Positions 48,865 through 58,231 of a stretch of 64,000 nt of DNA are shown one piece after another. This DNA comes from JBMOMT01 sp049324835. Lineage in GTDB: Bacteria > Chloroflexota > Anaerolineae > CAYNKW01. Location of the stretch: contig JBMOMT010000051.1 of the NCBI GenBank assembly GCA_049324835.1, positions 3,531 to 67,530 on the forward strand, in the 5' to 3' direction. A model generated the notes under the pieces. The model made no database searches, had not been told where the DNA came from, and was given only the letters and a program-made list of their open reading frames with translations. The position numbers were made by a program, and so were the translations under genes. Every line of letters begins with the position of its first letter. Position 1 is the stretch's first letter.

Positions 48865-51282
48865 ATGGCGAGACGTTGGAGTATCGTGGGGGCTTTGTTA
48901 GGCGCGGCCACCGGGCTGCTCGGCGTGGGTTATTATGTGCTGTTGCGCCGACCGCTGGCCCGCACACAGGGCACATTGCGGCTGCCAGGCCTGGAAGGTG
49001 AGGTCGAGGTCATCCGCGATCGCTGGGGGGTGCCTCACATCTATGCCCGGAACCTGCCGGATCTGGTTTTCGCTCAAGGATTCGTACATGCCCAGGATCG
49101 CCTGTGGCAGATGGATTTTCATCGGCGATTGGTAGCGGGACGGCTCTCCGAGGTGATGGGCCAGCCGACCGTGGCGGCAGACCGCTGGTTACGTACCCTG
49201 GGCATGCGTCGCGTGGCCGAGCAAGAAGTGACCCTGCTCGATGGCGAGATACGCGCCCACATGGAAGCCTATGCCGCCGGTGTCAATGCCCGCATCACCC
49301 AGGGCCGCCTGCCGCTGGAGTTCAGTCTGTTGCGTTACCGGCCCGAGCCCTGGGTGGTGGCTGACTCTCTGGCCTGGATCAAGATGATGTCCTGGGGGCT
49401 TTCGGTCAACTGGGAGAGTGAGATCCTCCGCGCCCGGCTGATGGATCATCTGGGGCCGGAGCGCGTCGCCGAGCTGGAACCGCCTTATTTCGACCGCTGC
49501 CCGCACATCGTGCCCCCCGGCGTCGATTACTCCGCGATCGGCAGCGCAACTCAAAAACGAGCCGAGGCCGCCCGGCCCTTCACCGGCCCGCCGGCCCACG
49601 CCGGCCTGGGCAGCAACAACTGGGTGATCGCAGGCTCACTCACAGCCAGCGGCGCGCCGCTGCTGGCCAACGATATGCACCTGACCATGAGCCTGCCCTG
49701 CATCTGGTACGAAAATCACCTGAGCAGCCCAAACCTGGACGTCAGCGGCATCACCTTTCCCGGCATCCCCTGGATCGTTTCCGGGCACAACGGCCACGTG
49801 GCCTGGGGTTTTACCAACGGCTTTCCCGACGTTCAGGACCTGTACATGGAGCGGTTGCGTCGCACCGACGATGGCCGGGTGCAGTACGAGTTCAAGGGCG
49901 AGTGGCTCGACGCCGAGGTCTCGCGTGAGGTGATCCAGGTCAAAGGCGGCGGCGTGGTCGTCGAAGAGGTCATCCGCACCCACCACGGCCCCGTCATCAA
50001 TGGCCTGGCCCCCGATCTCGCCGGGGAGCAGCCGCTGGCTCTGCGCTGGACCTCGTTGGAGCCAGATTCCATGACCCGCGCTTTGTTGGCTATGAGCCGC
50101 GCCCGCAACTGCCTGGAGCTCCGCGAGGCGCTGCGCCACTGGACCGCTCCCGTCCAGAACACCGTCTATGCCGACACCGGCGGCAACATCGCCTACAGCT
50201 TTCCCGGCAAGGTGCCCATCCGTGCCCAGGGTGATGGCAGCCTGCCGGTGCCCGGCTGGACGGGTGAGTACGAGTGGACGGGTTATGTGCCTTTCGAAGA
50301 GCTGCCCCATCTTTACAACCCACCGCAGGGTTACATCGCCACCGCCAACAACCGCGTCGTCGATGACGCCTATCCCTATTACCTGGGCCGCGAGCACAGC
50401 CTGGGCGACCGCGCCCAACGCATCGTCGAGTTGATCCGGGCCGGAAAAGAGATCGACGTGGCCTACGTTCGACAGATGCATTTTGACCTGATCTCGCCCA
50501 CAGCGCGCATCATGGCCGGCTACCTGGGCCAGCTTGAGGTGGATGATCTGCAACTGGCCGAGGTCGTGGATCGGATGCGCGCCTGGGACGGCCAGCTTGC
50601 GGCCGACAGTCCCGCCGCCGCCGTGCAGCAGGTGTTCATGCGCCGTCTGATCTACCTCACCCTTGCGGACAAACTGGGCCCTCTCACCGAGCGTTACGCC
50701 GGCAAAGGCCCCACGCCATTGCTGGCTGAGAGCAGTCTGTTCGGCGCCCGCTCCTGGGAGTGGCTGCTCAAGACGATGGAGACGCCCCATTCTCCCTGGT
50801 GGCATCTCGGTGGCGGCGAGGGACGAGACGACGTCATGCGGCTGGCTTTGCGTGAGACGGTGGATTTCCTGAAAGCCGAGCTTGGGCCCGACATCGACGA
50901 CTGGGCGTGGGGCAAACTGCACACACTGACCTACGATCACCCATTGGGCCGCGTCAAACCTCTGGACAGGCTCTTGAACCGGGGACCGTACCCGCTGGGC
51001 GGCGATGGCACCACCGTGTGGGCTACCGGCGCCAGTAAACACGATCTCGATAGCCAGGGCGTCATCGGGCCGCCGTTCCGTTTCATCGCCGACCTGGGCG
51101 ACCTGCGCAATTGCCAGGGCCTGCTGGCGCCGGGTCAATCCGGTCAGCCGGGCAGCCGTCACTACGACGATCAGGCCCAGGCCTGGTTCACGGGCGACTA
51201 TCACCCCATGCTTTACGCCCGCCAGGACGTGGAGCGCGAGGCCCAGGCCAGGCTGCGGTTGGTGCCCCAGGCAGGCCCATGA
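48865..51282 (+). CDS. penicillin acylase family (S45) Ntn-hydrolase
   Basis: The 805-residue precursor has an N-terminal membrane segment (about residues 10-30), the S45 alpha-chain opening IRDRWGVPHIYARN and the HAQDRLWQMDF motif. The autocatalytic Gly-Ser is in LGSNNWVIAGS near residue 248, where the serine becomes the new N-terminal nucleophile. NDMHLTMSLPCIWYE and WGFTNGFPDVQDLY follow. It cleaves amides of aromatic or fatty acids, possibly acyl-homoserine lactones. ATG 48865 follows GGGAGGG. Only 22 bp separate it from the glycogen genes, so they are probably cotranscribed. Confidence 0.93.
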   Translation: MARRWSIVGALLGAATGLLGVGYYVLLRRPLARTQGTLRLPGLEGEVEVIRDRWGVPHIYARNLPDLVFAQGFVHAQDRLWQMDFHRRLVAGRLSEVMGQPTVAADRWLRTLGMRRVAEQEVTLLDGEIRAHMEAYAAGVNARITQGRLPLEFSLLRYRPEPWVVADSLAWIKMMSWGLSVNWESEILRARLMDHLGPERVAELEPPYFDRCPHIVPPGVDYSAIGSATQKRAEAARPFTGPPAHAGLGSNNWVIAGSLTASGAPLLANDMHLTMSLPCIWYENHLSSPNLDVSGITFPGIPWIVSGHNGHVAWGFTNGFPDVQDLYMERLRRTDDGRVQYEFKGEWLDAEVSREVIQVKGGGVVVEEVIRTHHGPVINGLAPDLAGEQPLALRWTSLEPDSMTRALLAMSRARNCLELREALRHWTAPVQNTVYADTGGNIAYSFPGKVPIRAQGDGSLPVPGWTGEYEWTGYVPFEELPHLYNPPQGYIATANNRVVDDAYPYYLGREHSLGDRAQRIVELIRAGKEIDVAYVRQMHFDLISPTARIMAGYLGQLEVDDLQLAEVVDRMRAWDGQLAADSPAAAVQQVFMRRLIYLTLADKLGPLTERYAGKGPTPLLAESSLFGARSWEWLLKTMETPHSPWWHLGGGEGRDDVMRLALRETVDFLKAELGPDIDDWAWGKLHTLTYDHPLGRVKPLDRLLNRGPYPLGGDGTTVWATGASKHDLDSQGVIGPPFRFIADLGDLRNCQGLLAPGQSGQPGSRHYDDQAQAWFTGDYHPMLYARQDVEREAQARLRLVPQAGP

Positions 51283-51304
51283 TGCCAACTCAGGCAGGGA
51301 TACC

Positions 51305-53128
51305 ATGATGGCTGAACAGCACGATTTTGATCTGATCGTCCATGCCACCCACGAGGCCGGGCTCAAGCTGGGCGGCATCGGGGCTGTGCTCGAGGGGCTG
51401 CTGAGCGCGCCCAGTTATCTGGCGCACGTGCGGCGCACCGTGCTCGTCGGCCCGATGGACACCACCGCCAAAACCGAGATGGAGCGCCTGGTCGCGCCGC
51501 GCAACCAGCTCGAGGTGCGTTATTCATCTTGGCATGGCATCGACCAGGTGCCAGAGGAGCTGGCACAGGCATTTGGCCAGATCGAGGCTGGCTATGGCGT
51601 GCGTTTGCTCTACGGCGAGCGGGCCTTTGGCGGCGCCCGTCATAAAGTGTTGCTGGTGGATGGCGGTGACATCAACGAGGAATGGCTCAACCTGTTCAAG
51701 AGCCGCATCTGGTGGCGATATGGCATCGCTTCGGATCGTTACCAGCAACACCCAGAGTACAGCCTGCACCTGAACGCCGCCGAGCCTGCATTCCTGGCCC
51801 TGCAGGCCCTGGTGGGACAAAATCAGAATGTCCAGAAGCGTCTCATCATCGCCCACGAATTTATGGGCCTGCCGCTTGTTTTTGCCGCCGAGCTGAACGC
51901 ACCGCGCGCCTACCGCACCGTCTTTTACGGCCACGAAGTGGCCACCGTGCGCACCCTCATCGAGGATCACCCCGGCCACGACACCATGTTCTACAATGTC
52001 ATGGCGCGGGCCGTGGCCGAGGGCCAATCGCTGGAAGACGTTTTTGGCGATTGGTCTGGATTCTTCAAACATGCCCTGCTGGGCGCTGCGCCCCGTTGCG
52101 ACGGCATCCTGGCCGTAGGCGATCGCGTCGTGCAAGAGATGCGCTTCCTCAGCCCGGCTTTTGCGGCCCAAAACATCGACCTGGTGTACAACGGCGTTCC
52201 CAGCCAGGCCATCTCCCTCGACGAAAAGCTGGCTTCCAGGCGCAGGCTCCAACAGTACGCCGTCAACCTGGGGCTGTTCGACGCGCCGCCCGATTTCGTT
52301 TTTACCCACGTCACGCGTTTGTTGGTCAGCAAGGGGCTATGGCGCGACATCCGCGTGCTGGAGCATCTGGATGCCGCTCTGGCCGCCGAGGGAAAAACCG
52401 CGGTGCTCTATGTGCTCTCGACGCTCATCCCCGCCGGTCGTCCTGCCGAAGAGGTGTGGCGCATGGAGCAGGAGTATGGCTGGCCGGTGGTGCACCGTGA
52501 AGGCGCGCCAGACCTCATCAGTCACGAGATCCCGTTTCACCACGCCTGTGCCGGCTTTAATCGATCGGCGCAGGCGATACGCATCGTGTTCATCAACCAG
52601 TTCGGCTGGAGCCGCGACCGCTGCGGCCAGCGGATGCCCGCCGATATGGAATTCATGGACATCCGCAGAGGCAGCGATGTCGAGTTCGGGCAGAGTATCT
52701 ACGAGCCGTTCGGCATCGCCCAGGTGGAGCCGTTGAGTTTTGGGGCGCTGTGTGTGGTCTCGAACGTGTGCGGCTGTGTCGGTTTTGTGCAGCGCGTGGC
52801 GCCGGCAGACCCGCGCAACGTCGTCGTCGCCGATTACACCACCCTGCCGCCCGGTGTGGCTGAGGGGGATTATCTGGCTGCGTTACGCATCGGCCAGGCC
52901 GAGCGTGATGCGGTAGAAGCGGCCAACGCCCGGCGTGTGGCCCAAGAGATCTGGCAGCGGCTGCCGCACACGTCGGCGGCCATGTCGGCCCTGATCCAGG
53001 GGGGGCACCGTATCGGCCAGCGTATGAGTTGGGAGGTGGTTGCCGCCGAGTATCTGTTGCCCGCGCTGAGGCGTCTGTTCCCGGACGAGCGGGGCAGGGA
53101 GGTTATGCAGGAAGGGAAAGGACAATGA
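51305..53128 (+). CDS. glycogen synthase-like glycosyltransferase (GT-B)
   Basis: The 607-residue protein is a GT-B glycosyltransferase. The N-terminal HEAGLKLGGIGAVLEGL matches the K-x-G-G sugar-nucleotide loop of glycogen synthases, EFMGLPLVFAA and FYGHEVATVRTL belong to the acceptor domain, and SIYEPFGIAQVEPLSFGALCV is the donor-binding motif with the E(x7)E pair. It is longer than GlgA (about 480 residues). ATG 51305 is used (a second ATG is at 51308). It overlaps glgC by ATGA and therefore likely uses ADP-glucose made by it. Confidence 0.85.
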   Translation: MMAEQHDFDLIVHATHEAGLKLGGIGAVLEGLLSAPSYLAHVRRTVLVGPMDTTAKTEMERLVAPRNQLEVRYSSWHGIDQVPEELAQAFGQIEAGYGVRLLYGERAFGGARHKVLLVDGGDINEEWLNLFKSRIWWRYGIASDRYQQHPEYSLHLNAAEPAFLALQALVGQNQNVQKRLIIAHEFMGLPLVFAAELNAPRAYRTVFYGHEVATVRTLIEDHPGHDTMFYNVMARAVAEGQSLEDVFGDWSGFFKHALLGAAPRCDGILAVGDRVVQEMRFLSPAFAAQNIDLVYNGVPSQAISLDEKLASRRRLQQYAVNLGLFDAPPDFVFTHVTRLLVSKGLWRDIRVLEHLDAALAAEGKTAVLYVLSTLIPAGRPAEEVWRMEQEYGWPVVHREGAPDLISHEIPFHHACAGFNRSAQAIRIVFINQFGWSRDRCGQRMPADMEFMDIRRGSDVEFGQSIYEPFGIAQVEPLSFGALCVVSNVCGCVGFVQRVAPADPRNVVVADYTTLPPGVAEGDYLAALRIGQAERDAVEAANARRVAQEIWQRLPHTSAAMSALIQGGHRIGQRMSWEVVAAEYLLPALRRLFPDERGREVMQEGKGQ

Positions 53129-54390
53129 AAACACAGGCTGTCATCATGGCCGGTGGTCGCGGCACGCGCCTCAGTATCCTCTCGCAAAAGCGCGTCAAAC
53201 CTGCCGTGCCCTTTGCCGGCAAATACCGCATCATTGATTTTGTCCTCTCCAACTGTGTCAATTCGGGCATTTTTTACGTGAGCATCCTCACCCAATATCG
53301 GCCCCACTCGCTCAATGAGCACATCCGCGCCGGGCGACCCTGGGACCTGGACCGCGAGCTCACCGGTGGGGCGATGCTGCTTCAGCCCTACCAGCGCGAA
53401 GGTGGCGCCCTCGACTGGTACATTGGCACCGCTGACGCTGTCTACCAGAACCTGAACATCATCTTGCGCCACAAAACCGACACCGTGCTGGTGCTGTCGG
53501 GCGATCACGTCTACAAAATGGACTACAACCCGCTGCTCCGTTATCACCAGGATCGAGGGGCCGATGTCACCATCGGTGTGATCGACGTGCCGCTGGAGGA
53601 AGCTTCCCGTTTCGGGCTTTTGGTCACCGACGAGGCCGGGCGCGTGATCCAGTTCCAGGAAAAGCCGCTCGACCCACGCAGCACCCTGGCCTCGATGGGC
53701 ATTTATGCCTTTCGCACCGAGGTGCTGGCCGCACAGCTCGAACAGGATGCACAGACGCCCGGCTCCAGTCACGATTTTGGCAAGGACGTGCTGCCGCGTA
53801 TGCTGGCTCAGGGCGACCGGCTCTACGCCTTTCGTTTCGATGGTTACTGGGTGGACGCGGGCACGGTGCAGGCCTACTGGGAGGCCAACATGGATTTACT
53901 GCTGACCAACCCGCCGCTCAACCTGCTGGATCGTAACTGGGTTATTCACACCCGCAGCGAGGAGCGGCCGCCGGTCAACATCCGCACCGGAGCGGCCATC
54001 TCGCACAGCCTGATCACCGATGGCTGCGTCATCGAGGGGCGGGTGGAATATTCGGTGCTCTCGCCGGGCGTGCGTGTCCGGCCGGGCGCGGTGGTGCGCG
54101 ACTCGATCGTGCTCACCGATAGCGACATCGCCCCCGGCGCGGTGATCGACCGGGCGATTCTGGACAAAAACGTGGTCGTGGGTGAGGGCGCTCACATCGG
54201 CTACGGCATGGACTATACGCCCAACTACCTGACGCCAGACAGTCTCCATACCGGCATTTCGTTGGTGGGTAAAAACAGCCGTCTGCCGGCCGGCCTGCGT
54301 GTGGGCCGCAACTGTGTCATCCACAGCGATCTCGAAGAAGACGATTTTCTGACCGATGTGGTCGCCAGTGGCCACAACGTGGGCTTTTGA
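53125..54390 (+). CDS. glgC: glucose-1-phosphate adenylyltransferase
   Basis: The 421-residue enzyme makes ADP-glucose from glucose-1-P and ATP. The N-terminal GGRGTRLSILSQKRVKPAVPF, YRIIDFVLSN, WYIGTADAVYQN, LSGDHVYKMDY and FQEKP motifs are present, followed by a left-handed beta-helix domain (VIEGRVEYSVLSPGV). ATG 53125 overlaps the synthase stop, and AAGGGAAAGG lies ahead. It is the committing step of glycogen synthesis. Allosteric sites cannot be judged from sequence alone. Confidence 0.95.
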   Translation: MKTQAVIMAGGRGTRLSILSQKRVKPAVPFAGKYRIIDFVLSNCVNSGIFYVSILTQYRPHSLNEHIRAGRPWDLDRELTGGAMLLQPYQREGGALDWYIGTADAVYQNLNIILRHKTDTVLVLSGDHVYKMDYNPLLRYHQDRGADVTIGVIDVPLEEASRFGLLVTDEAGRVIQFQEKPLDPRSTLASMGIYAFRTEVLAAQLEQDAQTPGSSHDFGKDVLPRMLAQGDRLYAFRFDGYWVDAGTVQAYWEANMDLLLTNPPLNLLDRNWVIHTRSEERPPVNIRTGAAISHSLITDGCVIEGRVEYSVLSPGVRVRPGAVVRDSIVLTDSDIAPGAVIDRAILDKNVVVGEGAHIGYGMDYTPNYLTPDSLHTGISLVGKNSRLPAGLRVGRNCVIHSDLEEDDFLTDVVASGHNVGF

Positions 54391-54485
54391 TGACCGTTTG
54401 TCCTGCCTGAGGTGTGCGAGCCAGGCGCTGAAACAGGGCGTTCTTGATCCTATGTTGTTAAAATGACCATTCAGGAGTGTTTCAA

Positions 54486-56042
54486 ATGACATTTCCCCGT
54501 CGCAGTGGTATATTGTTGCATCCTACCTCTCTGCCCGGCAGGTTTGGCATCGGCGATCTGGGTCAGGAGGCCCATCGATTTGTGGATTTTCTGGCCGAGG
54601 CCGGTCAATCCTACTGGCAGATTTTGCCGCTCAGCCCCACCGGTTACGGCGACTCGCCTTACCAGACGCTTTCCGCTTTTGCCGGCAACCCCATGCTCAT
54701 CAGCCCCCAGCGGCTGGTAGAGATCGGCCACCTCGACCCGACCGATCTGGATGCCATACCCACCTTGCCCCAAGATCGGGTGGACTTTGGGCCGGTCATC
54801 TATCACAAAACCGGGCTGCTGCAGCGCGCCTTTGTCAATTTCCGCACCCGGGCCTCGCTGGAGCAAAGACAGGCCTTTGCCCGCTTTTGCCACGAGCAAA
54901 CTGCCTGGCTGGACGATTTCGCCCTGTTCATGGCGCTCAAAGAAACTCACCATCTGCGACCCTGGCACGAATGGGAGGCAGAGCTGGTCGTCCGGCAGCC
55001 ACAGGCGCTGGTCCGCAGCCGGGAGGCGCTGGCCGGTCAGATCGAAGAGCAGAAATACCGTCAGTGGTTGTTTTTCGAGCAGTGGCTGGCGCTCAAGCGT
55101 TACGCCAACGAGCGTGGTATCCGGATCGTCGGCGATATTCCCATCTTTGTCTCGTTAGACAGCGCCGATACCTGGGCCAACCCCCACCTGTTCCACTTTG
55201 ACGAACATCTGCGGCCCACCGTGGTCTCTGGTGTGCCGCCCGACTATTTCAGCCAGACGGGACAACTCTGGGGGCACCCGCTGTATCGTTGGGAGTTGAT
55301 GGCCCAGAACGGTTATGCCTGGTGGATCGCGCGGTTCCGCATGGCCTTCACCCAGGCCGACGTGGCGCGCATCGATCACTTTCGTGGTTTCTACAATTAT
55401 TGGCAGGTGCCGGCAGACGCCGAGACGGCCGTCAACGGGCGTTGGCTCTACGGCCCTGGCGCCGATCTGTTTCACGCCGTGACCAACGCGCTGGGCCAGG
55501 TGGCGATCATCGCCGAGGACCTGGGCGATTTCGACGACGAATCGCGCGCCGGGGTGGACGCGCTGCAAGGCGCGTTCGGTTATCCGGGCATGAAGGTGCT
55601 CCAGTTTGCATTCAGCAGCGGCCCGGACAATCCCTTCCTGCCCCACAATTTTACGCCAGACTGTGTGGTTTATACCGGCACCCACGACAACGACACCAGC
55701 CTGGGCTGGTACCAGGTCACTTCGACAGAGCAGGAACGGGATTACGCCCGCCAATACCTGGGCCGGGATGGTGCAGACGTGGCCTGGGATCTGATCCGGC
55801 TGGCGTGGTCGTCGGTGGCCCACACTGCCGTGGCGCCGCTTCAAGACCTGTTGAGCCTGGGGCACCAGGCGCGTATGAACACCCCCAGCACGGTCGGCCC
55901 GCCCAACTGGTGCTGGCGGCTGCTGTCCGATGCCCTCAACGGCGCTGTTGCGGCCCGCCTCAGACAACTCACCGCCCTCTATGGCCGGTTACCCTCAGAG
56001 ATACGGCCTGTGCCTGGCCCAAAGAGTAGCCACGGCTCATAG
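54486..56042 (+). CDS. malQ: 4-alpha-glucanotransferase (amylomaltase)
   Basis: A 518-residue GH77 enzyme: SGILLHPTSLPGRFGIGDLG opening (SxLLHPTSLPG type), YGDSPYQ, IVGDIPIFV, ARIDHFRGF with the catalytic Asp, IAEDLG with the acid/base Glu, and TGTHDNDT with the third carboxylate. It disproportionates maltodextrins, linking glycogen breakdown products back to usable chains. ATG 54486 follows AGGAG. It is 95 bp after glgC and probably in the same transcript. Confidence 0.95.
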   Translation: MTFPRRSGILLHPTSLPGRFGIGDLGQEAHRFVDFLAEAGQSYWQILPLSPTGYGDSPYQTLSAFAGNPMLISPQRLVEIGHLDPTDLDAIPTLPQDRVDFGPVIYHKTGLLQRAFVNFRTRASLEQRQAFARFCHEQTAWLDDFALFMALKETHHLRPWHEWEAELVVRQPQALVRSREALAGQIEEQKYRQWLFFEQWLALKRYANERGIRIVGDIPIFVSLDSADTWANPHLFHFDEHLRPTVVSGVPPDYFSQTGQLWGHPLYRWELMAQNGYAWWIARFRMAFTQADVARIDHFRGFYNYWQVPADAETAVNGRWLYGPGADLFHAVTNALGQVAIIAEDLGDFDDESRAGVDALQGAFGYPGMKVLQFAFSSGPDNPFLPHNFTPDCVVYTGTHDNDTSLGWYQVTSTEQERDYARQYLGRDGADVAWDLIRLAWSSVAHTAVAPLQDLLSLGHQARMNTPSTVGPPNWCWRLLSDALNGAVAARLRQLTALYGRLPSEIRPVPGPKSSHGS

Positions 56043-56060
56043 CTGTGGCTGTGGATCGCT

Positions 56061-56100
56061 GCAAAAGCAAAGGGCCGATCAGTCGCGGTCTGATCGGCCC
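56061..56100 (-). terminator. Rho-independent terminator
   Basis: 11-bp stem GGGCCGATCAG/CTGATCGGCCC with a 7-nt loop, followed on the minus strand by TTTGCTTTTG. It may also serve the malQ transcript coming from the other side. Confidence 0.75.
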
Positions 56101-56265
56101 TGGGGCTTGGTTCGTCACTGGCGGAGGTGGCCCTGGCAATCACGAACCCTTGAGACGTTCTCTGAAGCTGTAGACGTAGTGCGGATACAGGTTGGATTCC
56201 CAGTGAAGGAGGTGTAGCCGGGTGGGTTGAGGTGTTGGGGTTCAAGTCGTCTGCAGCCCCTTGCC
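56061..56265 (-). ncRNA. candidate small RNA of about 205 nt
   Basis: On the minus strand an extended -10 (TGTTATACT, 56279-56271) is followed by about 160 nt without a credible ORF. Then comes a hairpin GGGCCGATCAG/CTGATCGGCCC (56100-56072) with TTTGCTTTTG after it. Inside, GGTTCGT and ACGAACC form a further stem and GGGGCT near the 5' end can pair with AGCCCC near the 3' end. I do not match it to 6S, tmRNA, SRP or RNase P by eye. A weak -35 is the main doubt. Confidence 0.5.
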
Positions 56266-56353
56266 ATTCTAGTATAACACAATTCTTTTGAACGGTGCGT
56301 AAATTTTGCGTAAATTTTGGCCGGATCGGGCCAAACTGATCCCAGATGGTGTG

Positions 56354-57724
56354 TCAGGCGGCCGGTTCCGACCTGGGACGCGGGTGTGGCCCCAGGGCCC
56401 ACATGGCCAACACACCCACCAGGCGTGCCCCGCCGCTGAAGATGAGAATGGTGCGAATGCCCCAGTTATCGGCCAATGCGCTGCCCAGCAGTGGGGCCAG
56501 AAAAGCCGCCACGTTGATGAGGGTGGTGTGAATGCCCACGTAACTCGCCCGACGGGCCGCGGGGGCGGTGTCTAACAGGGCATTAAACAACGCGATGTTG
56601 AATCCTGGCCCAAACAGGCCGCCCCATATGGATACCAGCAGCAGCGGTTCGACGCGCAGCGAGAGGCCGGTGAGGGTAGGATACAGGCTGAGCCCTGCCG
56701 TACTGACCAGCAACACCCATCGGTTGCCGCGCCGGTCCGATTGTTTGCCCCAGAATACAAAAGGCAACAGGCTGGTCAGATTGTGAACAACCGTCAGCAG
56801 GCCTACCCAGGCATCGGAGGCGCCCAGCTCACGCACGCGATAGAGGTTGTACAACGGGATGGGCAGATAGAGACCCCAGTGAAAGACAAAGGTGCCCAGA
56901 GAGAAACGCCAGAAATCGCCGTGAGAGCTCAGATCGCTGAGCGTGTTGCGCCATCGTTCCCGCAGGGCGACGCGGGGTTGAGGCGGCGGCGCAGTATCGA
57001 CGATCTGCAGCCGCCGCAAGTGTGGCAGGCCCAGCAGCGAGGCCGCTGCGGCAACGCCAAAGAGGAGCTGATAGTTGTACGGAAACAGAATGTGATCCAG
57101 CAGCCATCCACCTGCCAGGCTGGTGGCCATGCTGATGATCGTCAGAAGCAGGTTGCGTACGCTGACCACCGTGGCCCGTTTCTCCGGCGGCACCACTTCG
57201 GCCAGCAGGGTGGTAAAGGCCACGTTGAAAACGACGGTGGGCAGTGTGACCAACGCCGCCAGCAGCACCAGTGTATCGGCCTGGCGCACAAAGGCAACAA
57301 AAGGCAAAAGGGCTACCAGCAGGTAGCCCCCTCGTTGTAATGCGGCGGCGGTCAGTAGAACCGGCAGTCGCCGGCGTTGTTTTTCCAACATGCGGGCCGC
57401 GGGCATCGAACACAGGCTGGTGACCAGGGCCGGTAAAGCGGTGAGCAGGCCCATCAGTTGGGTGGATGCCTCCAGACGGACGGCAAAAACGCCCAGGAAC
57501 GTGCCGGCCACGCCGCTCAGTATCCCCCACCAGACGACTTCGTTATAGAGCCGCCAGGCATTGTTTTCTTCGACCGTCACCCGGCTGCGGAACCACGGCA
57601 GCCGCCGGATCGACCGCCGGAGCAGATCACCAGGCGGGCGCCATCGGCCTGCTCCCAACCAGAGGCGGGAGAGGGAAGGCCGCATGGGCCACTGCCTGCC
57701 AGTTGTCTGCCGACGACGTTTCAT
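56354..57724 (-). CDS. major facilitator superfamily transporter
   Basis: The 456-residue protein has about 12 membrane segments after a basic N-terminal tail of roughly 55 residues. ARMLEKQRRRLPVLL (segment 2-3 loop), EVVPPEKRATVVSVRNLL (segment 4-5 region) and WGKQSDRRGNRWVLL (second-half MFS loop) are typical. It starts 4 bp from the end of the HIT gene, so the two are likely cotranscribed. The substrate is unknown; the EVxPxExRA motif is common in drug- or sugar-efflux members. Confidence 0.85.
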   Translation of the reverse strand: MKRRRQTTGRQWPMRPSLSRLWLGAGRWRPPGDLLRRSIRRLPWFRSRVTVEENNAWRLYNEVVWWGILSGVAGTFLGVFAVRLEASTQLMGLLTALPALVTSLCSMPAARMLEKQRRRLPVLLTAAALQRGGYLLVALLPFVAFVRQADTLVLLAALVTLPTVVFNVAFTTLLAEVVPPEKRATVVSVRNLLLTIISMATSLAGGWLLDHILFPYNYQLLFGVAAAASLLGLPHLRRLQIVDTAPPPQPRVALRERWRNTLSDLSSHGDFWRFSLGTFVFHWGLYLPIPLYNLYRVRELGASDAWVGLLTVVHNLTSLLPFVFWGKQSDRRGNRWVLLVSTAGLSLYPTLTGLSLRVEPLLLVSIWGGLFGPGFNIALFNALLDTAPAARRASYVGIHTTLINVAAFLAPLLGSALADNWGIRTILIFSGGARLVGVLAMWALGPHPRPRSEPAA

Positions 57725-57727
57725 GGC

Positions 57728-58231
57728 TCAGTCGCTTTCGCTCTCCAGTACGCCTTTTAATCTGGCATAGGTATCATCCAGCCATTCCGGAATGATACGT
57801 GTCTCGGCCAGCAACGGCATAAAGTTGGTATCACCTTCCCAACGCGGCACCACGTGGATGTGGACGTGGGTGTCGATGCCTGCCCCGGCGGCGCGGCCGA
57901 TGTTCAGGCCGACGTTAAAGCCGTGCGGCTGCATCGCCCGGCGTAACAGGCTCAGGCTTCTGGAAACGGCGAGCATCATCTCTGTCTGGACCTGGGTGGG
58001 CAAAAGCTCCAGTGAGGGCTGGTGGGCATAGGGAATAACCATCAGATGGCCGTTGTTATAAGGGTAGAGGTTGAGCAGGATGGCGCAGTGCTCACCCCGC
58101 CAGAGCACATAGTTCTGTGCGTCCTGGTCTGCGGCCAGTTTGGCGCACAAGACGCAGGTCTCGGCTTGTGGGTGGTCCAAGATGTACGCCATGCGCCACG
58201 GTGTCCAGAGCCGCTGCCACTGCGGGCTCAT
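57728..58231 (-). CDS. HIT-family hydrolase/AP4A phosphorylase-like
   Basis: This 167-residue protein has the HIT triad HVHIHVVPRW, an N-terminal WRMAYI, and a CVLC pair that probably binds zinc. This layout (about 165 residues, LWTPWRMAY start) is characteristic of bacterial Ap4A hydrolase/phosphorylase-like HIT proteins. ATG 58231 overlaps the ferritin-like stop (ATGA). It may clear dinucleoside polyphosphates, which would sit well in a polyphosphate-rich organism, though that is inference. Confidence 0.9.
   Translation of the reverse strand: MSPQWQRLWTPWRMAYILDHPQAETCVLCAKLAADQDAQNYVLWRGEHCAILLNLYPYNNGHLMVIPYAHQPSLELLPTQVQTEMMLAVSRSLSLLRRAMQPHGFNVGLNIGRAAGAGIDTHVHIHVVPRWEGDTNFMPLLAETRIIPEWLDDTYARLKGVLESESD

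Larger units (their letters stand above)
56043..56353. other. intergenic region holding a candidate small RNA
   Basis: No protein gene is evident. Nearly all of it is taken up by a minus-strand unit with an extended -10 at one end and a strong hairpin terminator at the other, plus a direct repeat of GCGTAAATTTT at 56298-56318. Confidence 0.7.

Noticed and set aside
56235..56262. A tRNA-like GGTTCAAGTC T-loop
   Set aside because: No acceptor stem, anticodon arm or CCA-side pairing can be drawn around it. No tRNA or rRNA was found in the window.
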